From positions 1-64,000 of the forward strand of contig JASBRS010000010.1 in the NCBI GenBank assembly GCA_030149325.1: a stretch of DNA of 64,000 nt, in the 5' to 3' direction. The notes under the pieces are model-generated. The model did no database searches. It saw nothing but the letters and a program-made list of their open reading frames with translations, and was not told where the DNA came from. This document shows, piece by piece, positions 8,463 through 19,453 of the stretch. Both the position numbers and the translations under genes were made by a program. The first letter of the stretch is position 1. The number at the start of each line of letters is the position of its first letter. Source of the stretch: Deinococci bacterium. GTDB taxonomy: Bacteria > Deinococcota > Deinococci > Deinococcales > Trueperaceae.

Positions 8463-10121
8463 TCAATCGCTGGGCAGCGAGCGGACGAACTCGCTGACGA
8501 GCGTCAGGTTGGCGATCTCGCTGCGCCACGACTCCGAGTCCTGGCGCGGTCCTGGGAAGAACGGATCGGACGTGAGCACGACGACCATGTCGAGGTCGTG
8601 GACGAGCACGATGAGCTGACCACCGTGACCCCAGGCGAAGTTGACGTGGTGCGATCCCACCTCGGCCGACCACCACTGGTAGCCGTAGCCGACGTGGTGG
8701 AAGAAGCCGAGGTCGCTCCAGGCGTTCTCGGAGTACGTCTGCAGGGAATCGTGCACCCACGAGGCGGGCAGGATGCGTCGCCCGTCGACGGTGCCGCCCT
8801 GCAGGTAGAGCAGGCCGAAGCGCGCTGCATCCCGCGCATCGAAGAACATCATGCCGTGACCGACGTAGTAGCCCGACGCCTCCTGGTACCAGTCCCCGAG
8901 CTCGATGCCGAGCGGCGCGAAGAGGTGCGAATCGCCGAAGCTCCGAAGGTCGGTGCCGCAGGCGCGCGCCACGATCATGGCGAGCCAGTCGGACGTCAGG
9001 TTGCTGTACTGGAAGGTCGTGCCGGGGTCGGCGCTGAGCGGGAACGACGCCATCAGTTCGAGGTAGTCGCCGGAGACCAGGCCCTGCCACAGGCTCGCGG
9101 CGGTCTCCTCCCAGGGGTAGCCGGCGCGCATCTGCAGCATCTGGCGCACCGTGATGGTCCGCTTGCGCTCGTCGACGACGGCGGGTGCGACGTCCGGGAA
9201 GAACGACAGCATGGGGGCGTCGAGGCTGTCCAGGCAGCCGTTCTCGAGCGCCAGGCCAACCAGGGCGGACATGAAGCTCTTGCCGACCGACTGCAGGAGG
9301 GTCTTGCGGTCCGCGGCGCCGCCGTTGAAGTAGCGTTCGGCGACGAGCCGGCCGTCCTTGACGATCAACAGCGCATAGGGGTGGTCGAGAGCGGCGGCGT
9401 TGAGGTAGGCCTCGCCGACGAGCTCGGGATCGAGCCCCTGTGCGGCGGTGCTGGACACCTGCCACGTGCCGCCCTCCACGGGTATAACGTCGACACTCGC
9501 CAGGTCCGCCGCCGTGGGGGCGAGCAGGGCGGCGATGCGCGGGCGCGCCAGCCGGACCTGGTCGTAGTCGAGGGTGAGGCCGAGCGGCCCCAGGGCATCG
9601 AGGTAGGCATCGTAGATCGACCGAACGTCGTCGAACGGCGCCAGCACCGAGGAGCGGGCGGTATGCCCGGCGTCGTTGCGCAGGTAGCGATCGGCGCCGG
9701 CGTCCAGGAGGGCCTCCACGATCCCGGCCCGTCCCAGGAAGGCGGCGACGTGGAGCGCGGTGGAGCCTTCGGGGTTGGTCAGGTCGGGATCGGCGCCGGC
9801 CCCGAGCAGGGCGCGCGCGACGTCGGCGTGACCGAAGGTGGCGGCGACGATCAACGGGGTGGAGCCGTAGGCGTCCTTCCGGTCGAGGTCGGCGCCCGAC
9901 GCGATGTACTGCTGCACCGTCGCCAGATCGCCCAGCAGGGCGGCCGTGTGGAGCGGCATCGCGCTCTCCTGGGCGCTCGCCCAAGCGCTGATCAGCGCGA
10001 CGACGAGGGCGAGTCCCCCGAGCAGGGGTGCGCTCGCTCCGCGGATCCTCCGGGCGCCTGCGGCATCGCTGGGCCTGCCGTAGGCGGGCGTCGTGGTGCG
10101 TGCGGGCGTGACCTCGGCCAT
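8463..10121 (-). CDS. ankyrin-repeat / beta-lactamase-fold serine hydrolase fusion, exported
   Basis: A 552-residue protein joining three ankyrin repeats to a class C beta-lactamase-type hydrolase. An N-terminal hydrophobic stretch at about 31-50 looks like a signal peptide or anchor after a charged 28-residue head. Ankyrin repeats occupy about 55-152 (TPLIVAATFGHADVARALL, TALHVAAFLGRAGIVEALL). The hydrolase domain at about 220-550 has the catalytic Ser-Lys pair SVGK (278-281), a YSN motif (372-374) and HGG (499-501) in place of KTG. These are the three motifs of esterase/6-aminohexanoate-dimer-hydrolase-like members. GGGGGAGG precedes the ATG at 10121. Substrate unknown; the ankyrin part probably binds a partner. 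Confidence 0.87.
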   Translation of the reverse strand: MAEVTPARTTTPAYGRPSDAAGARRIRGASAPLLGGLALVVALISAWASAQESAMPLHTAALLGDLATVQQYIASGADLDRKDAYGSTPLIVAATFGHADVARALLGAGADPDLTNPEGSTALHVAAFLGRAGIVEALLDAGADRYLRNDAGHTARSSVLAPFDDVRSIYDAYLDALGPLGLTLDYDQVRLARPRIAALLAPTAADLASVDVIPVEGGTWQVSSTAAQGLDPELVGEAYLNAAALDHPYALLIVKDGRLVAERYFNGGAADRKTLLQSVGKSFMSALVGLALENGCLDSLDAPMLSFFPDVAPAVVDERKRTITVRQMLQMRAGYPWEETAASLWQGLVSGDYLELMASFPLSADPGTTFQYSNLTSDWLAMIVARACGTDLRSFGDSHLFAPLGIELGDWYQEASGYYVGHGMMFFDARDAARFGLLYLQGGTVDGRRILPASWVHDSLQTYSENAWSDLGFFHHVGYGYQWWSAEVGSHHVNFAWGHGGQLIVLVHDLDMVVVLTSDPFFPGPRQDSESWRSEIANLTLVSEFVRSLPSD

Positions 10122-10304
10122 GGCCGGTCCTCCCCCTCGACAGCCTGATCTCTGGACGATGCGATGTGGGATGGAGATCGCTCCGACGGTAGCGGACGGC
10201 GCCAACCGAGCGGGTCCGCGGGGCGCCGACGGGCGTGTAGGAGTTCGGACCACGGGACGTACGCCCCGCTCCCGGCCGAAGCGCGTCGAGGCATCGTCCC
10301 GTAA

Positions 10305-10328
10305 CGGCGAGGCGCATGCGCCTCGCCG
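10305..10328. repeat. 24-bp perfect palindrome in a divergent promoter region
   Basis: The 24 bases centred between 10316 and 10317 equal their own reverse complement; the core is GGCGCATGCGCC. It stands 10 bp before the AraC start and 183 bp before the divergent hydrolase gene. No T-run follows. A dimeric-regulator operator is as likely as a hairpin. Confidence 0.55.
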
Positions 10329-10338
10329 CCCAGGGTGC

Positions 10339-10791
10339 ATGATGGCCCCGGTGACCCGCACGCCCCAGCCCCTTCACGACCTCGTGCGCCTGCGTCGTGT
10401 ACGTGACCGCATCGACCGCGAGTTCGCCCAACCCCTCGACGTCGAGGCGCTGGCGCGCGACGCGCACCTGTCGGCGGGTCACCTCAGTCGCCAGTTCAAG
10501 CTCGCCTACGGTGAGGCGCCGTACAGCTACCTGATGACCCGCCGGATCGAGCGCGCCATGGCGCTGCTGCGGCGCGGCGATGTGAGTGTCACCGACGTCT
10601 GCTTCGAGGTCGGCTGCTCGTCGCTGGGATCGTTCAGCACGCGCTTCCGGGAGCTGGTGGGGATGCCGCCCAGCGTCTACCGGCGGAGCTACGCCGGCGC
10701 CACCGAGGGCCTGCTGCCGTGCGTGGCGAGGCAGGTCACCCGCCCGATCAGGAATCGAGAAGCGGCACCTAAGGCCTCCTCCCTAGAATGA
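10339..10791 (+). CDS. AraC-family transcriptional regulator (stand-alone DNA-binding domain)
   Basis: About 150 residues, consisting almost only of the AraC double helix-turn-helix. The first helix-turn-helix is in LDVEALARDAHLSAGHLSRQFK. The second contains VTDVCFEVGCSSLGSFSTRF and is followed by the family signature ending in GMPPSVYR. No ligand-binding domain is attached. Two adjacent ATG codons, 10339 and 10342, fit; upstream starts would place the protein over the palindrome at 10305. The stop overlaps the next start (ATGA at 10788), so the VOC protein is its coupled partner. AraC-only plus glyoxalase-fold pairs are common and suggest the VOC protein acts on or senses the same compound. 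Confidence 0.9.
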   Translation: MMAPVTRTPQPLHDLVRLRRVRDRIDREFAQPLDVEALARDAHLSAGHLSRQFKLAYGEAPYSYLMTRRIERAMALLRRGDVSVTDVCFEVGCSSLGSFSTRFRELVGMPPSVYRRSYAGATEGLLPCVARQVTRPIRNREAAPKASSLE

Positions 10792-11207
10792 CGCCCATGG
10801 ACATCACCATCCACGGAACCATGCTCCCGCACGAAGATCCGGACGCCTCCCTGGCCTTCTACCGCGACGTCCTCGGCTTCGAGGTCCGCAACGACGTCGG
10901 CTACGGAGGCATGCGCTGGATCACGGTCGGGCCCGCCGGCCAGCCCGGTACCTCGATCGTCGTCTCCCCCCCGGCGGCGTCACCGGGCATCACCGAGGAC
11001 GAGAAGCGCACCATCGCCGAGATGATGGCCAAGGGGACGTACGCCATGATCGTGCTGGCCACGACGGACGTCGACGCCACCTTCGAGCGGCTGCAGGCCG
11101 GCGGGGCCGAGGTCGTGCAGGAGCCGACCGACCAGCCGTACGGCATCCGCGACTGCGCGGTGCGCGATCCGGCGGGTACCCTGGTCCGCATCCAGCAGGT
11201 GCCCTAG
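10788..11207 (+). CDS. VOC (glyoxalase/bleomycin resistance) superfamily protein
   Basis: A 139-residue protein with the beta-alpha-beta-beta-beta fold of the VOC superfamily. It opens with TMLPHEDPDASLAFYRDVLGFEVR and has a second module with ATTDVDATFERLQAGGAEVV. It closes with GIRDCAVRDPAGTLVRIQQ. The HEDPDAS and DPAGTLVRI regions fit metal-ligand positions, but no specific enzyme can be named. The start overlaps the AraC stop as ATGA; the in-frame ATG three codons later is an alternative. It may be a dioxygenase-like, lyase-like or binding protein. Confidence 0.87.
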   Translation: MTPMDITIHGTMLPHEDPDASLAFYRDVLGFEVRNDVGYGGMRWITVGPAGQPGTSIVVSPPAASPGITEDEKRTIAEMMAKGTYAMIVLATTDVDATFERLQAGGAEVVQEPTDQPYGIRDCAVRDPAGTLVRIQQVP

Positions 11208-11254
11208 CGCGGTCGGCTGCCCGTCGCGTGCCGGGCGCCGTGAAGGAGACCACC

Positions 11255-11712
11255 GTGGCTGACAAGAGATCCGCGAAGAAGCGGCCGTCCGCAGCCGGGG
11301 CCGAAGGCTTCAGTGCCGAGGAGAAGGCGGCGCTGAAGGAGCGCGCCCGTGAGGTGAAGGCGGCCCGCGGTGGCGGCGTACAGGCCGACGGCACGGCCGA
11401 CGTGCTCGCCAAGATCGCCGAGATGGAGGCCACCGATCGAGCCATGGCCGAACGCGTCCATGCCCTCATCACGGGCGCGGCTCCTTCGCTGGAGCCGCGC
11501 ACCTGGTACGGCATGCCGGCCTACGCTCGGGGCAAGGATGTGATCTGCCACTTCCAGCCGGCCCGGAAGTTCAAGACGCGCTACGCCACGCTGGGCTTCA
11601 GCGACAAGGCCAGGCTCGACGAGGGTGCCATGTGGCCCAACGCCTTCGCCCTCAAGGAGCTGACGCCCGAGGTCGAGGCTTCGATCGTCGAGCTCGTGAA
11701 GCGTGCGCTGAG

Positions 11713-11716
<4 letters not shown>
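11255..11716 (+). CDS. DUF1801 (YdhG-like) domain protein
   Basis: A 153-residue protein with a lysine-rich N-terminus (ADKRSAKKRPS) and a DUF1801 core at about 75-150. Core motifs are TWYGMPAYARGKDVICHF, KFKTRYATLGFS and GAMWPNAFALKEL. The family has been called iron-chaperone-like, but the biochemical role is not secure. A GTG start at 11255 is preferred because AAGGAG lies six bases before it; an upstream in-frame GTG at 11228 has no such site. The last codons overlap the next gene as GTGA, coupling it to the UvrA-like protein. Confidence 0.83.
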
Positions 11717-14079
<2,363 letters not shown>

Positions 14080-14155
14080 GCCCCCTTCGGGTAGGATGCC
14101 CGGTACGAGAACAGCCCGGGCCCGGCATCCACGTCGGCCCGCACGGAGGATGACG

Positions 14156-15457
14156 ATGGGTTCGAAGCGCGGTCTGGCTTGGGGGGCGATGTGCCTCCTC
14201 GCCCTGGTGACGGTTCCAGCGACGGCACGGGCCTCCGGCACGGAGCTTGGAGCGCGCTGGACGGCGCAACTGGGAAGCGACGCGGCCGACCTGGCGACGG
14301 GTGTGGCGGTGCGGCCGGACGGCTCGGTGGTGGTGGCGGGCACCACCAGCGGGACGATGCCGGATGCCTCGAGCGCGGGCGGGAGCGACGTGTTCGTCGC
14401 CGCGTACGGGCCGGACGGCCGTCGCCTCTGGGTCCGACAGTTCGGGGGTGCGGGGATCGACCGCGCCACGGGGCTGGCCGTGGACGCCCAGGGCGACGCC
14501 TACGTCAGCGGCTACACCAACAACCGCATGCCCCCCGGCGACAGCATCGGAGCAGGCGACGCCGTCCTGGCCAAGGTCGGCGGGGATGGGACGCTGGTGT
14601 GGCTGCGGCAGTTCGGCACCACGGGTTCGGACTACGCGCGCGGCGTGGCGCTGGACGCCACCGGCAACGTCTTCGTGGCCGGCGACACCAACGGGACCTT
14701 GGAGGGCGCCGTCTACGGCGGGGGTGACGGCGACGCCTTCATCGCGAAGTACGACGCCAGCGGGGACCTGGTGTGGCAGCGCCAGTTCGGCAGCGCGGGG
14801 GACGACCGGCTCAACGGCATCGCCGTCGATCCGTCCGGCAACGTGCTGGTGACGGGCGTGACCACCGGCGCGCTGCCCACGAACCGTTCGCGCGGCGGCA
14901 AGGACGCCTTCCTCGCCAAGTACGACAACAACGGTCAGCGGGTGTGGGTGCGCCAGTTCGGCAGCGAGGCCGCCGACTTCGCCTACGCCGTCGCCGCCGG
15001 CGCGAACGGCGGGAGCTACGTCGCGGGCTACACCTACGGCTCCATGCCGGGACAGACCAGCAGCGGCAACATCGACGCCTTCCTGGCCCACTTCGACGCG
15101 AACGGCAATCGCGTCGGGGTCGAGCAGTTCGGGGGCGATCAGGCGGCCCTCGCGAACGCCGTGACCGTCGCGCCATCCGGGACCGTCCTGGTCGGGGGCT
15201 GGGCGAACTACGACGTCACCAGCACCAGCGGCGACCCCGGGTCGTGGCACGCCTTCGTCCTCGCCTTCGATGCCATGGGGATTCGCACCGCCGCGCGTCA
15301 GTTCGGCGCCAACGGCATGGAGCAGCCGGTGGCGCTGGCCGTCGCGGGGGACGGGAGCGTGGTCGTGGCCACCAGCGGTACGCTCGCGACCGACGCGAAG
15401 CCCGCCCCTTCGGGGATGCCGGATGCGCTCCTGATCCGCTTCCCGGCGCTGCCGTGA
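14156..15457 (+). CDS. secreted SBBP-repeat beta-propeller protein
   Basis: A 433-residue exported protein with a signal peptide (LAWGAMCLLALVTVPATARA) followed by about seven repeats of some 55 residues. Each repeat carries the SBBP hallmark, a W-x-RQFG strand (WVRQFGGAG, WLRQFGTTG, WQRQFGSAG, WVRQFGSEA). GVAVDPSGNVLVTGVT-type strands and DAFLAKYDNNG turns are also present. No catalytic domain or anchor is visible. The ATG at 14156 has GGAGG six bases upstream; the ATG two codons earlier touches that site and is less likely. A TAGGAT box at 14092-14097 could be its promoter, giving a leader of about 50 nt. Probably an extracellular binding or scaffolding protein. Confidence 0.87.
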   Translation: MGSKRGLAWGAMCLLALVTVPATARASGTELGARWTAQLGSDAADLATGVAVRPDGSVVVAGTTSGTMPDASSAGGSDVFVAAYGPDGRRLWVRQFGGAGIDRATGLAVDAQGDAYVSGYTNNRMPPGDSIGAGDAVLAKVGGDGTLVWLRQFGTTGSDYARGVALDATGNVFVAGDTNGTLEGAVYGGGDGDAFIAKYDASGDLVWQRQFGSAGDDRLNGIAVDPSGNVLVTGVTTGALPTNRSRGGKDAFLAKYDNNGQRVWVRQFGSEAADFAYAVAAGANGGSYVAGYTYGSMPGQTSSGNIDAFLAHFDANGNRVGVEQFGGDQAALANAVTVAPSGTVLVGGWANYDVTSTSGDPGSWHAFVLAFDAMGIRTAARQFGANGMEQPVALAVAGDGSVVVATSGTLATDAKPAPSGMPDALLIRFPALP

Positions 15458-15524
15458 ACGCGCTGCGACCGGTCCGCGGCGGGCCGGGGTCACGCGGGCG
15501 CTCGGGCCGTACGCTGCGGCCCGC

Positions 15525-16124
15525 CTAGGCCGCCGTCTCGGCCTCGCGCGGCTGCTCCCGTGCGGTGCGGAGGGCGGTCGCCCACCACGCCAGCTGGTCG
15601 AGCATGGCGTCGGCGCTGCTGCGCAGGTGGTCGAGCTGGTCGAAGGTCGCCTCGCCGCGCTTGAGCTGCCGGTAGTCCGAGCCGATGATGTGCACGGCAT
15701 GCCGCAGCGGCGCCATCTGCAGTTCGACGGCGATGCCCCGCAGGTGCTCGACGGCGCGGGCGGCGCCCAGCGAGCCGTACCCGAGGCAGGCGGCGGGCTT
15801 GCGGTGCCACTCGTGCGAGGCGTAGTCGAGCGCGTTCTTGAGCACGCCCGAGATCGAGTGGTTGTACTCCGCCACCACGAAGACGTAGCCGTCGAGCGCG
15901 TCGATGGTGGCCTGCCAGCGCCTGGCGGCGGGGTCGCGCGAGGGCGTGTGGAGGTTCGAGGCGGGCTCGTCGAAGAACGGCATGGGAAAGTCGCGGAGGT
16001 CGACGATCTCGGCGCTCAGATCGGTGCGCTCGGATGCCACGCGCTCGAGCCACTGCGCGGGTGCCATCCCGAAGCGCGTCTCGCGCGTGGTACCGACGAT
16101 GATGCCGATGCGGGGTCTATCCAT
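15525..16124 (-). CDS. NADPH-dependent FMN reductase family flavoprotein
   Basis: A 199-residue flavodoxin-fold reductase. The FMN phosphate loop is GTTRETRFG at about residues 10-18. The family signature VVAEYNHSISGVLKNALDY lies at about 82-100, and GYGSLGAARAVEHL forms the next nucleotide-contacting loop. Members reduce FMN, quinones, chromate or azo dyes with NAD(P)H. The particular substrate is not evident. The gene is divergent from the large LuxR regulator and separated by 195 bp containing an inverted repeat (16199-16232), so it is a candidate target of that regulator. Confidence 0.9.
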   Translation of the reverse strand: MDRPRIGIIVGTTRETRFGMAPAQWLERVASERTDLSAEIVDLRDFPMPFFDEPASNLHTPSRDPAARRWQATIDALDGYVFVVAEYNHSISGVLKNALDYASHEWHRKPAACLGYGSLGAARAVEHLRGIAVELQMAPLRHAVHIIGSDYRQLKRGEATFDQLDHLRSSADAMLDQLAWWATALRTAREQPREAETAA

Positions 16125-16198
16125 GGAGGGGTCCCACTCCTTCGATTTCGATGCGATCTCGCGCGGGTCGGGTCGCGGGGGTCCCCGGCGACCGCCCC

Positions 16199-16232
16199 GG
16201 TTCCGCAAGGTACTTCGGAATGGAACGGAACC
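16199..16232. promoter_or_regulatory. inverted repeat in the divergent LuxR / FMN-reductase promoter region
   Basis: GGTTCCG at 16199-16205 is matched by CGGAACC at 16226-16232. A further TTCCG/CGGAA pair (16201-16205 with 16216-16220) and an ATGG/CCAT pair lie inside. It is 75 bp from the FMN-reductase start and 87 bp from the LuxR start, a sensible place for an operator serving both. Function inferred. Confidence 0.4.
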
Positions 16233-16305
16233 ATGTAGGACGTGGTGACCCGAGGACCTGGCGCCGCGAGGCCGGCCCAGGTGTCGACCGCGGCGACCGG
16301 CCCGG

Positions 16306-16319
16306 TAGGATGACCTAGC
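16306..16319 (+). promoter_or_regulatory. putative leaderless promoter of the LuxR regulator
   Basis: TAGGAT (16306-16311) stands 8 nt before the GTG at 16320 (TAGGATGACCTAGCGTG). No ribosome-binding site is present, in line with a leaderless message. Confidence 0.5.
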
Positions 16320-18977
16320 GTGCCTTCCCAGCTCGTGACGACCAAGCTCTACGCGCCCCCGCATCGGTCGGCGCTGGTGGCGAGGCCCCACCTCGCCGAG
16401 CGCCTCGATGCCGGAGCGTCTCGGGCGCTGACGTTGCTGTCCGCGCCCGCCGGCTTCGGCAAGACCACCCTGGTGGCGGAGTGGTCGGCAGCGCGCGCGA
16501 CGCCCGCGGCCTGGCTCTCGCTCGACGAGGACGACGGTGAGCTGTCGCGCTTCCTGCTCCACCTGGTCGCGGCGCTGCGGACCCACGACGCCGGCTTCGG
16601 CGAGGCCGTGCTGGCCGCCCTGAACGCGCCCCAGGCGCCGCCCACGCGCTGGCTGCTGGCCGAGCTCCTCAACGCCCTCGACGCCCTCGAGGCCGACCTG
16701 GTGCTGGTGCTGGACGACTACCACACCGTCGACTCCGCCGACGTCGACGCGGCGCTCGGCTACCTGCTCGAGCGCCTGCCCCCGAAGCTGCACCTGGTGA
16801 TCACCACCCGCGAGGACCCGGACCTGAAGCTCGCCGGGCTGCGCGCCCGTGGCGAGCTGGTCGAGCTGCGCGCTGCCGATCTGCGCTTCGCTCGCGACGA
16901 GTCGGCGGCGTTCCTGCGGGAGGTGATGGGGCTCGAGCTCGCTCCCGAGGACCTCGCGGCGCTGGAGTCCAGGACCGAGGGCTGGGTCGCCGGGCTGCAA
17001 CTGGCGGCGCTCTCGATGCGCGGCCGCGACGACGTGTCCGGCTTCATCCGGGCCTTCGCCGGCGACCACCGCTTCGTCGTCGACTACCTCGTCGAGGAGG
17101 TGCTACAACGCCAGTCCGACGAGGTCCGCGACTTCCTGCTGGCGACCTCGGTCGTCGACCGCCTGTGCGCCGCGCTGGGTCAGGCGCTCACCGGGAACCG
17201 GGAGGCCGGCGCGCTGCTCGACACCCTGGAGCGCAGCAACCTCTTCGTGACCCCCCTCGACGACCGCCGCGCCTGGTACCGCTACCACCCGCTCTTCGCC
17301 GACATGCTCCGGGCCAGGCTGGGGCAGCAGGGCCCCGAACCGGTGGCCGAGCTGCACGCCCGCGCCAGCCGCTGGTTCGAGGCTGAGGGTGAGGTCGCGG
17401 AGGCCGTCGATCACGCCTTGGCGGCCGGCGACATCGAGCGCTCGGCCCGCCTCATCGAGGGTGCCTGGCAGGCCATGGACAGCGCGTTCCGATCGTCGAC
17501 CTGGAAGGCCTGGGTGGAACGCCTGCCCGAGGCCGACATCCGCTCGCGGCCCGGGCTGATGGTCGGGCACGCCTGGGCGCTCCTCAACGCCGGGGAGATG
17601 GAGGCCGCCGAGCGGCGGCTGCAGGATGCCGACGAGCTCTTCGAGGCTGCCGGCGACGATGTGGAGCTTCGCCCCTTGGCCGGGACCGCCGCGTCGGCAG
17701 GCGCCTACCTGGCGCTGGCGACGGGCGACCCGGCCGCCAGCGTGGCGCAGGCGCGGCGCGCGCTCGAGCTGCTGCCTCCCGACGACGCCGTGGGGCGCGG
17801 CGTCCCGCTGGGGCTGTTGTCGCTGGCCCACTGGGCGAACGGGGACCTGGCGGAGGCCTACGCCGTGATGGCGGACGCCATGGACGGCTACCTCGCGGCC
17901 GGCAACCTGGTGGCCGGACTCAGCGGGACCTTCGCACTGGCCGACATCCTGACCTCCCAGGGGCGGTTGCGCCAGGCGGCGCGCACCCTGGAGGATGCGC
18001 TCGTGCGGGTGGGCGCCGTCGACGACGTGGTGCCCGGCACCGCCGAGCTGCACGTCGGCCTGGCGGAGACGCTCCGCGAGCGCGGCGAGCTGGAGGCGGC
18101 CGAAGCCCACCTGCGTTCGGCCGAGGCCTTGGGCGAGCCGGCGGTTCTGCCCGGCGACGAGGCGCGGCTGCGCGTCGCGATCGCCCGGGTGGAGGCCGGG
18201 CTCGGCCGGCGCGAGCGCGCGCTGGAGCTGCTCGACGAGGCCGATCGGCTGCGCATCCGCACACCCATGCCCGAGTTGCGGCCGGGGGAGGCGTGGCGGG
18301 CGCGGTGGTGGCTCGAGCTGGGCCGCCTGGCCGAGGCGCAGGCGTGGATGCGCGAGCGCGGCTTGCCCGACCCCGACGACGCGCGCTACCTTCGGGAGTT
18401 CGAGCAGCTGGTCGCGGTGCGCGTGCGCCTGGCCGAGAGGCGCCGGGTCGCCGAAGCCGACCTCGACGACGTGCTGCAGACGCTCGAACGCCTCCTGGGT
18501 GGAGCCCGCGAGGGCGATCGCCGCGGGAGCGCGATCGAGATCCTCGTGCTGCGGGCGCTCGCCCAGCAGGCCGCCGGCGACCCCGACGCCGCCGCCGCCC
18601 TGGCCGAGGCGCTGGAGCTGGCCGGGCCCGAGGGCTACCTGCGCACGTTCGTGGACGAGGGACCGGCCCTGCGGCCGGTCCTGCGGGAGGTCGTGCGGCG
18701 CAAGCTCGGCGGCGCCTACGCGCGACGCCTGCTGGCCGCGTCCGACCCCGACGGGGCCGCTCCGCCCCCCCTGCCCGACGACGTCGAGCCGCTCACCGAG
18801 CGGGAGCGCGAGGTGCTGCGCCTGCTCGCCAGCGAGCTGAGCGGTCCGGAGATCGCGCGCCACCTCGGGGTGTCGCTGAACACCGTGCGCACCCACAGCA
18901 AGAACGTCTACGGCAAGCTCGGCGTGAGCAGCCGGCGGGCGGCGGTGCGCCGGGCCGAGGAGCTCGGGCTGCGCTAG
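16320..18977 (+). CDS. LuxR-family (MalT-like, LAL-type) ATP-binding transcriptional regulator
   Basis: An 885-residue signal-transduction ATPase. A MalT-type NTPase module begins at about residue 35 with Walker A SAPAGFGKTT (41-50), followed by Walker B LVLVLDDYH and the VITTREDPDL segment. A TPR-like helical repeat region spans about 350-790. The C-terminal LuxR helix-turn-helix lies at about 822-885 (LTEREREVLRLLASELSGPE, then GVSLNTVRTH). Such proteins activate transcription when ATP and an inducer drive oligomerisation. The GTG start is supported by the TAGGAT box 8 nt upstream and the family opening TTKLYAPPHRSALV. It heads a module with the 83-residue protein at 19202 and the DUF4386 protein. 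The inducer is unknown. Confidence 0.94.
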   Translation: MPSQLVTTKLYAPPHRSALVARPHLAERLDAGASRALTLLSAPAGFGKTTLVAEWSAARATPAAWLSLDEDDGELSRFLLHLVAALRTHDAGFGEAVLAALNAPQAPPTRWLLAELLNALDALEADLVLVLDDYHTVDSADVDAALGYLLERLPPKLHLVITTREDPDLKLAGLRARGELVELRAADLRFARDESAAFLREVMGLELAPEDLAALESRTEGWVAGLQLAALSMRGRDDVSGFIRAFAGDHRFVVDYLVEEVLQRQSDEVRDFLLATSVVDRLCAALGQALTGNREAGALLDTLERSNLFVTPLDDRRAWYRYHPLFADMLRARLGQQGPEPVAELHARASRWFEAEGEVAEAVDHALAAGDIERSARLIEGAWQAMDSAFRSSTWKAWVERLPEADIRSRPGLMVGHAWALLNAGEMEAAERRLQDADELFEAAGDDVELRPLAGTAASAGAYLALATGDPAASVAQARRALELLPPDDAVGRGVPLGLLSLAHWANGDLAEAYAVMADAMDGYLAAGNLVAGLSGTFALADILTSQGRLRQAARTLEDALVRVGAVDDVVPGTAELHVGLAETLRERGELEAAEAHLRSAEALGEPAVLPGDEARLRVAIARVEAGLGRRERALELLDEADRLRIRTPMPELRPGEAWRARWWLELGRLAEAQAWMRERGLPDPDDARYLREFEQLVAVRVRLAERRRVAEADLDDVLQTLERLLGGAREGDRRGSAIEILVLRALAQQAAGDPDAAAALAEALELAGPEGYLRTFVDEGPALRPVLREVVRRKLGGAYARRLLAASDPDGAAPPPLPDDVEPLTEREREVLRLLASELSGPEIARHLGVSLNTVRTHSKNVYGKLGVSSRRAAVRRAEELGLR

Positions 18978-19002
18978 TTCGGGGAGGGTACCGTTCCCGC
19001 CG

Positions 19003-19045
19003 CCTCGAACGCGATGTCAGGCCCGCCTTGCCATCGCGTTCGAGG
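19003..19045 (+). terminator. perfect 14-bp inverted repeat after the LuxR gene
   Basis: CCTCGAACGCGATG (19003-19016) pairs exactly with 19032-19045 around a 15-nt loop, 25 bp downstream of the stop codon. There is no downstream T-run, so it may stop transcription inefficiently or only protect the mRNA 3' end. Confidence 0.6.
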
Positions 19046-19201
19046 GCCCTGCAGATCGCCCCACGACTCCGACAGCACCGACGCGCCCGGCCCCTCACAT
19101 CATCGGGGGAGGACGGCTCACCCCGTTCCTCCCTACCCTCGTTCCATCGCGGGGCCGACCCCACCCGGTCGGCTCTTGCGGAGAGAGGGAAGCGACCCCC
19201 G

Positions 19202-19453
19202 ATGCCCCGACCGCCGGCCCCCAACCCCAGACCCAGCAGGAGCGACCGTTACGAGATCCGCGTCGACGGCCACCTGAGCGACCGCTGGGCCGACTCGTTC
19301 CCGGGTCTGCGCCTGCGTCGCGATGCCGACGGCACCACCGTGCTCATCGGCGAGCCCATCGACCAGGCGGCCCTCCACGGCGTCCTGCGCCGCATCCGTG
19401 ACCTGGGGCTGCCGCTGCTCTCGGTGCAGCGCGCCCCGAACGCCCACCCCTAG
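19202..19453 (+). CDS. small conserved protein of LuxR/DUF4386 modules
   Basis: An 83-residue protein with a Pro/Arg-rich head and a compact core. The core includes YEIRVDGHLSDRWADSFPGL, DGTTVLIGEPIDQAALHGVL and RRIRDLGLPLLSV. I recognise this pattern from small proteins next to MalT-like regulators, but no function is established. Length and strand-rich pattern suggest a small ferredoxin-like or binding fold. A possible TACCCT box is at 19134-19139. Seventeen bases separate it from the DUF4386 gene, so the two are probably cotranscribed. Confidence 0.8.
   Translation: MPRPPAPNPRPSRSDRYEIRVDGHLSDRWADSFPGLRLRRDADGTTVLIGEPIDQAALHGVLRRIRDLGLPLLSVQRAPNAHP

Noticed and set aside
7294-10482. A 1062-codon minus-strand frame joining the DUF6326-like gene to upstream sequence
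   Set aside because: Only the last 137 codons form a protein; the rest is out of frame with the DUF4386 and ankyrin-hydrolase genes on the same strand and is Arg-rich noise.
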